Below are positions 27,037 through 31,953 of a stretch of DNA of 31,953 nt, piece by piece. Within the stretch, counting starts at the first letter, position 1. Each line of letters begins with the position of its first letter. A program made the translations under genes and the position numbers. Below the pieces are notes generated by a model. The model did not search any database and had not been told where the DNA came from. It worked only from the letters and a program-made list of their open reading frames with translations. This DNA is from a virus. The stretch lies in the IMG/VR virus record IMGVR_UViG_3300035188_000630, positions 1 to 31,953 of that record. One strand, 5' to 3'.

Positions 27037-30000
27037 TTACCTCCTAGCCTTTTGTTTCGTGTCCTTCAGGTAATCCAAAGGAGATTTCTTGGCCGGAGGC
27101 GGCAGATCCTCAGGCTTTGCTGACCGGTGATACGACCGGATCGAGTGCATCATGTCGTAAAGTTTATCGCTACCGGCCTTGGTTGATCCATTCCCGAGCG
27201 CAGCCACGACATCCGCCGGAAACACAAATTCCCCGTCTGCCAACATCGCCGGGATGTCATCCGACTGCCCATCCCCGGGGCCGGTCACCGCGTCCCCTTT
27301 GCGGAAGTCCACGCGCATCTTGCCGGAGTGCTCGACCGTATTCAGACCCCCAGCGGCGTACCGCCCGTGCCGGGTGCCGGTTGTACCCCCCTGGGCCATC
27401 AGAACGCTCGCCAAGCCGCCTTCCTTGGCCTCCAAGGAGTACGGCGTGAAGGTCGTACCCATCCCCTTCAGCGGGTTCAGAATCGCGTCGATGTCGTTGG
27501 CAGTCCCGTAGGAGAAGTAGCTCTGCTCCGGCTGCTGCGGTTGTTGCGCTTGCTGCGTTTGTTGCGTTTGTTGTGGTGTCTGTTGCATGGGCTGCCCCGG
27601 TTGGGTATAGGTACCCTCTTTGACGGTCTTCAGGAATTGCTCGAGCGGGCCTTCGAACTTCGTCGTCGGTGCCCCGGAGGTCATGAACGGGTCTTTGAAG
27701 CTCGGGCCAGGAATGGCTTCATCTGCGCCGGTGCTCGGGCGACCGATCAAGGACTGCGCCTTGGCCATCATGGCCTGCTGCTGAGACTTCTGCTGCGCCG
27801 ATCTCTGAGCCGCAGCCTGACGGGCCTTCTCAGAGGCCATCTCAGTCTTGATGTCCTTTAGTTCCGTGCCAAGTTGAGTGCCGACCGTCGTGATAGCGGT
27901 CTCGAGGTTTTCGCCCATCTGAATGCGGGCGGCCACCTCGGCCTTTTGCGAGGCATTCAGTTCGTCGTACTGCGCCTGGGTCTGAGCACTCAGATCGCCC
28001 AACTGGGTCTGAATCGCCTGATTGGTCTGCGTCAGGTTCGTCTGAACGGTGTTGATCGCCGTCTCGAGGTTCTGACCCATCTGCACGCGAGCATTGACCT
28101 CAGCCTTCTGCGCGGCCGACATATTGTCGAAGGCCGTTTGCGTCGCGGTGCCGAGGTTCGCTACCTGCGTACCCAGATCGGTAATCTGCGTCCCGAGGCC
28201 GGTGACAGCCTGTTGCGTCGAGGTCGCAAGGTCAGACACCGAGGTGGCGACAGTGTCAATTGCCGTCTCGAGGTTCTGTCCTTGCTGTACCCGCGCAGCA
28301 ACCTCAGCCTTCTGAGCAGCGCTGAGATTGTCGAAAGCGGTCTGCGTTGAGGCTCCGAGATCCTTGACGGCCTGCCCAACTCCTTCAATCGCAGTCTGCG
28401 TTGAAGTTGCAAGATCGGTGACAGACTTGGAAACCGTATCAATCGCGGTTTCAAGGTTCTCACCCATCTTCACGCGATTCTCAACTTCTGTCTTCTGAGC
28501 CGCACTCAAGTTGTCGAAGGCCGTCTTGGTTGCGGTACTCAAATCAGAGATCTGAGTTCCCAGGCCGGTGATTGCTTTTTCAGTTGAAGCCGCAAGATCA
28601 GTGACCGATTTCGATACTGTTCCGATAGCCGACTCAAGATCTTCACCCTGCTGAACCCGAGCAGCAACTTCTGCTTTCTGAGCGGCGTTCAGGCTGTCAA
28701 ACGCGGTCTTGGTGGTTTCGCCAAGGTTTGTGATCTGAGTACCGAGATCCTCAACAGACTTCTTCGTGCTGGTTGCCAAGTCGGTGACGGACTTCGCTAC
28801 ATCCCCGATGGCCGACTCCAGGTTCTCGCCCATCTGGACGCGAGCAAGAACATCCGCCTTCTGCGCCGCGGTGAGGGTGTCAAACGCAGCCTGTGTTGCC
28901 GGATCCATGGCAGGCGTGGTTGTTTCGGCAGGAGTCGTTGTACTCGTCGTCGTTCCGGTAGCAGCGCCGGTACCAGTCGAAGTCGATGTGCCGGTGTCCG
29001 TGCCGGTAACCGCTCCAGTCGCAGCCCCGGTATCCGTACCGGTTGTCGCCTGGGAGACACCAACAGGTGCATTTGCTGGACGACCGACCTGCTGCTTCTG
29101 AATCGCAAGCACATCCGAAGGGGTTACAGAACCATCTTTGTCGATGTCGTACCGAAGATCCATCGGCGCTCTTCCAAGCGCGATGTTCATCGCAACACGC
29201 GGATCCAGCGGAGCCTCTGTGGCAACGGTTTGCGTGGCCGGAGTCGTTGTAGTGGTCGTTTCCGGGGCGGTAGCCGTCGGGGCCGTTGCGGGAGCGGTTG
29301 CCGTCGGCGCGACTGCGGGCGCAGTTGGAGCGGTTGGCGCAGCCGGAGAGATCGGCGTGTTTGCAGCGTTCATCACCGCACCGGCCACGGCTTCGCCAAA
29401 CCTTGCGGCATCTACGCCGTTGTTCGCAAGCGCCTCGTTGATCTGTGTGCGGAACACCTCCGCGCCAACCTGATTGGTCAGGCTGCTCTTGATCGGGTTG
29501 ATGACCGCGTCAATCTGGTCTTGATTCAAACCCGCAGCCGTCAGGCTGTTGGTGAGGTTCACATTCAGAACCCGGTCCACCATCTCATTGGCCAGCGCAT
29601 CTGCTCGAGCACCCGTCGCCCCGAGGTTCTGAAGCATCTCGGACGCACGATCTTTGATCGTCTCGATACCAACACCGCCGTTCTTGATGGTGTTCTGAAT
29701 CCCCTTGGCTACTTGATCGATGTCGTACTGCTGGACGCCCATCGACTTGTAGACCTGATTGAGCGACGGCAACGAAGGCGTGACCGAGGTTTCGCGGGTG
29801 TCTTCCGAGAACGGGTTCGCCGTGTTGGCGGCGTTTCGAAGGTTCTGCAACGCAGTGCTTGCCGATCCGGCAGTGCCGACCGCGGCCGTAGTCGCGATAG
29901 CAGTATCACGCAGAGCGTTCACATAGTCTTCGAAGGTCGCATTCTTTCCAAGGCCGACCGACAGGTACTTGTCCGCTGCCATCTGAGCCGTGGTCGTCAG

Positions 30001-31953
30001 AAGTTCTGAAACCTGCTCATTCGCCAATCCCAGGCCAAAGCTCTTCACCGAGTTCACAATGGCTCCGACATCCCCGGTGATCGGGATACCCTTCATCAAC
30101 CGGCTCATCCCCGGAATGCCAAGCGCCTCGCCAGCGATTTCCAGGGAGGTCATCACCGCGGTACGAAGACCGTTCTGCTCGGGCGTCAGCTTGGTGTAGC
30201 TGGTCACGCCGTTGGCCTTGGCCTCGTCAGCGTCCTTCCAGGCCCTTCCCTGGCTGTCTATAACGGCGTTGGAGCCTTCAATCCATGAGTTGTTGGCCGC
30301 GATACCTCCGAGGGTCGCAACGGCTCCTACAGGCCCTCCAAGCGTCCATGAGATGGCCGATGACAAGCCAGACGCAATCCCACCGGCGACAACCTTCTCG
30401 TTGCCGACGAGTTTGCTCATCTGCTTGTCTTTGTCCTCCGTCATCAGGGTCTGAAGCTGGTCGAGCATCGGCGTGTCATAGCCGAGGATCTCGCCCATCA
30501 CCTGACCGGCTCGAGTTCCCAATCCAACGAGATCCGCGGCGGCTGTTCGGATACCCGTCTTCACGGTTCCGATGTAGTCCGTGTAATTGGAGTTCTTGAT
30601 CTCGCCCGTTGCAAACACCGGCTGGTAGGTCTGACCTGATGTCTTCTCTGCGACACCGCTGTAATTTTGCAGATAGTCGTTGATGACCCTGTAGGTGGCG
30701 GAGTCGGCTCCGCGAAGCAATCCGGCCCGCTGCTCTGGAGTGGCTTTGACATAGTTGTCAACGAAGGAGGCCATCTCCTTCTCGGTCAGATCCGCCGGGT
30801 TCGAGTCGTCAACGCGACCCGTGATGTTCGACATCCGAATCGCTTCGGTCAGACGGCCCTTTACGAGGCTCACATCGCGGCTGTCAAAGTCGCCTGTTGC
30901 TTGATTGACGGCCGCCTTGACCTCCTCTTGCTCCTTCTTGACCGCGACCTCTTCTTTGGTGTCGGTCGTGTAAGTCTTGGTCTCTCCGTTTTCGTTCGTC
31001 CACTGGAAAGTCTTGCCCGGACCAAGTTCCTTGCGGGCTGCCGCAAACGCCTGCCCAAAGGACACCCTATCGGCCTGGGAAGCCCCCGGAGACACATAGT
31101 CATCGGGCAGATCCAGGCCGTTGATGGCAGAGTTCTGCGCGGCCCCTACGGCGTCATCCTGGTTCAAGAAATTGGCCGCTTCGGTAGCGGTTGGCTTCCG
31201 ATTCGCTATCGATTCGAATTCCTTCGTGATGCGCTCCATCGCCGCATCTTGGAACTTGGTCGCGTCGTAGTTTGTGAACGGTGCGCCAGTGAACTGTTTG
31301 GCCTCGGCATCCGTCAGCGTGAGGCCATAGTCGCGCTTGAAGATGTTTTGAACATCGGTCGTCGAAAGCTGCCGCCCCAGATCAGATCCGAACTTCACGA
31401 GGTTCCCCGATCCGTCGAAGAACTCGAGACCGCTCTGCGAGATCCCTGCGGCATTTGTGAAGACAGGGCCATCGTCCTGGTAGAACTTGCCGTCCTTCAG
31501 CGTCATGCCGTTGGACAACTGATACGACCCATCCGATCCCTTGCCAACGACTTCAATTGCGCCAGAATTGATGGCGTCGATGGTTGCGTCACGAGTAGCG
31601 ATCTCCGCGACGATCTTGGTGTAGTTCTCAGAGGCCCGATTCGCAGCAGCTTGCGAAGTCGAGTAGCTGTCGTACTCCTTCTGATACTTTTCCGAGGCCG
31701 CCTTGAGTCTGGCAGCAAGGTTGTCGCCAGAGGGGACCTCAATTTCTTTCTTGATGGCCGAGAGCGTTGCCACGGTGTCAGTGACAGACTTTTCCTTGGC
31801 CTGCAACCGAGAGATCACATCTTTGGCCTGCTCAGACTCAGACAGAGCCGTATAGCTGTTCGATGCGGCCGTGGCGTTTGCAGAGGCGGCATTTGCTATC
31901 GCCGCGCTCTCGTTGGCGGCGGCAGCAAAAGACTCTCTGCTTGGGGCATCAAA
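27037..31953 (-). CDS. Giant virion protein with six ~61-residue repeats (1638+ aa, runs off right edge)
   Basis: The frame is open through 31953, so the N-terminus lies outside the window; a GTG at 31818 is internal. Visible order: Ala/Ser-rich coiled coil; a globular part with DPRYWSL-free, mostly helical sequence; a Gly/Ala hydrophobic stretch (AISWTLGGPVGAVATLGGIA); a long helical region; a Pro/Thr/Ala-rich linker; a dockerin/EF-hand-like loop (YDIDKDGSVTPSDVLAIQK); a Thr/Gly linker; six repeats of the pattern TAFDNLSAAQKAEVAARVQ (about 27850-28910); a Gln-rich tract; and a C-terminal module (DIPAMLADGEFVFPADVVAA) that ends many phage virion proteins. It is probably an internal, tape-measure-like or fibre protein. 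Glutamine and threonine tracts are unusually long. Confidence 0.75.
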   Translation of the reverse strand, partial: FDAPSRESFAAAANESAAIANAASANATAASNSYTALSESEQAKDVISRLQAKEKSVTDTVATLSAIKKEIEVPSGDNLAARLKAASEKYQKEYDSYSTSQAAANRASENYTKIVAEIATRDATIDAINSGAIEVVGKGSDGSYQLSNGMTLKDGKFYQDDGPVFTNAAGISQSGLEFFDGSGNLVKFGSDLGRQLSTTDVQNIFKRDYGLTLTDAEAKQFTGAPFTNYDATKFQDAAMERITKEFESIANRKPTATEAANFLNQDDAVGAAQNSAINGLDLPDDYVSPGASQADRVSFGQAFAAARKELGPGKTFQWTNENGETKTYTTDTKEEVAVKKEQEEVKAAVNQATGDFDSRDVSLVKGRLTEAIRMSNITGRVDDSNPADLTEKEMASFVDNYVKATPEQRAGLLRGADSATYRVINDYLQNYSGVAEKTSGQTYQPVFATGEIKNSNYTDYIGTVKTGIRTAAADLVGLGTRAGQVMGEILGYDTPMLDQLQTLMTEDKDKQMSKLVGNEKVVAGGIASGLSSAISWTLGGPVGAVATLGGIAANNSWIEGSNAVIDSQGRAWKDADEAKANGVTSYTKLTPEQNGLRTAVMTSLEIAGEALGIPGMSRLMKGIPITGDVGAIVNSVKSFGLGLANEQVSELLTTTAQMAADKYLSVGLGKNATFEDYVNALRDTAIATTAAVGTAGSASTALQNLRNAANTANPFSEDTRETSVTPSLPSLNQVYKSMGVQQYDIDQVAKGIQNTIKNGGVGIETIKDRASEMLQNLGATGARADALANEMVDRVLNVNLTNSLTAAGLNQDQIDAVINPIKSSLTNQVGAEVFRTQINEALANNGVDAARFGEAVAGAVMNAANTPISPAAPTAPTAPAVAPTATAPATAPTATAPETTTTTTPATQTVATEAPLDPRVAMNIALGRAPMDLRYDIDKDGSVTPSDVLAIQKQQVGRPANAPVGVSQATTGTDTGAATGAVTGTDTGTSTSTGTGAATGTTTSTTTPAETTTPAMDPATQAAFDTLTAAQKADVLARVQMGENLESAIGDVAKSVTDLATSTKKSVEDLGTQITNLGETTKTAFDSLNAAQKAEVAARVQQGEDLESAIGTVSKSVTDLAASTEKAITGLGTQISDLSTATKTAFDNLSAAQKTEVENRVKMGENLETAIDTVSKSVTDLATSTQTAIEGVGQAVKDLGASTQTAFDNLSAAQKAEVAARVQQGQNLETAIDTVATSVSDLATSTQQAVTGLGTQITDLGTQVANLGTATQTAFDNMSAAQKAEVNARVQMGQNLETAINTVQTNLTQTNQAIQTQLGDLSAQTQAQYDELNASQKAEVAARIQMGENLETAITTVGTQLGTELKDIKTEMASEKARQAAAQRSAQQKSQQQAMMAKAQSLIGRPSTGADEAIPGPSFKDPFMTSGAPTTKFEGPLEQFLKTVKEGTYTQPGQPMQQTPQQTQQTQQAQQPQQPEQSYFSYGTANDIDAILNPLKGMGTTFTPYSLEAKEGGLASVLMAQGGTTGTRHGRYAAGGLNTVEHSGKMRVDFRKGDAVTGPGDGQSDDIPAMLADGEFVFPADVVAALGNGSTKAGSDKLYDMMHSIRSYHRSAKPEDLPPPAKKSPLDYLKDTKQKARR
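27850..28910 (-). repeat. Six tandem coding repeats, about 183 bp each
   Basis: The phrase FDxLxAAQKAEVxxRVxxG(E/Q)(N/D)LE recurs near 28877, 28694, 28511, 28327, 28125 and 27961, with spacings of 183, 183, 184, 202 and about 164 bp. Each unit continues with helices of the type SVTDLATST and GLGTQITDLG. Units differ at many synonymous sites, so the array is not a fresh expansion. Confidence 0.85.

Noticed and set aside
31816-31818. GTG at 31818 as the start of the giant protein
   Set aside because: The frame continues upstream for 45 codons of Ala/Ser-rich coiled coil to the window edge, and no ribosome site precedes the GTG.

Overview
The window is part of a tailed double-stranded DNA phage genome (GC close to 58%), almost certainly from a proteobacterial host: Shine-Dalgarno sequences are strong, start and stop codons overlap as ATGA or TGATG at most junctions, and the terminase, P22/Sf6-like portal, DUF1376 replication protein, RusA, Ref-type nuclease and many small proteins belong to families common in phages of freshwater and soil Proteobacteria. 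A podovirus-like virion is the best guess from the P22-like portal and the very large internal or ejection-type proteins, but no capsid or tail gene is inside the window. No integrase, tRNA, DNA polymerase or TOPRIM primase is visible.

Layout. (1) 1-6598, minus strand: packaging and virion genes in the order terS, terL, a 15-codon minigene, a 712-aa virion-type protein with an embedded 57-aa gene in another frame, a 470-aa protein, then portal (running off the left edge). (2) 6599-7317: about 720 bp without a gene, dense in hairpins and containing three cassettes that share near-identical 17-nt inverted ends around unrelated cores; probably a large structured RNA or a packaging/recombination site. 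(3) 7318-13543, minus strand: a chain of about 20 very small accessory genes. Their C-terminal codons (LKEKN, ARGE, KGEI) double as the ribosome binding site of the next gene. Recurrent promoter-plus-leader modules start sub-blocks. (4) 13620-19382, minus strand: DNA metabolism, with a Ref-like HNH nuclease, an HslV-like N-terminal-threonine hydrolase, NrdR-like zinc ribbon, RusA resolvase, an AT-richer HNH homing-type endonuclease, a DnaB/gp4-like helicase, a primase zinc-finger protein without a catalytic domain, a DUF1376 replication protein and a Cro/YdaS-like regulator. (5) 19383-19505: divergent promoters with a palindromic operator over the -10 of the regulator. (6) 19506-22686, plus strand: ssDNA-binding protein, two small membrane proteins, a ribbon-helix-helix candidate, a PD-(D/E)XK exonuclease and small proteins of unknown role. 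(7) 22685-22769: a strong terminator for the opposing leftward transcript and two further hairpins. (8) 22773-31953, minus strand: late virion genes, with a transglycosylase protein, a Pro/Gly-rich 550-aa protein, a 359-aa protein and a giant protein (more than 1638 aa, open at the right edge) with six repeats of about 61 residues and a dockerin-like calcium loop.

How it fits together: the regulator at 19173-19382 probably balances leftward replication and accessory transcription against the rightward SSB/exonuclease operon. The helicase, zinc-finger protein, DUF1376 protein, SSB, exonuclease, RusA and Ref-like nuclease form a replication/recombination set. The remaining minus-strand genes package and build the virion. 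The most unusual points are the repeated structured cassettes next to terS, the embedded gene at 3761-3934, the dual-coding C-terminal tags, and two gene ends that have visibly decayed away from the ATGA junction pattern.
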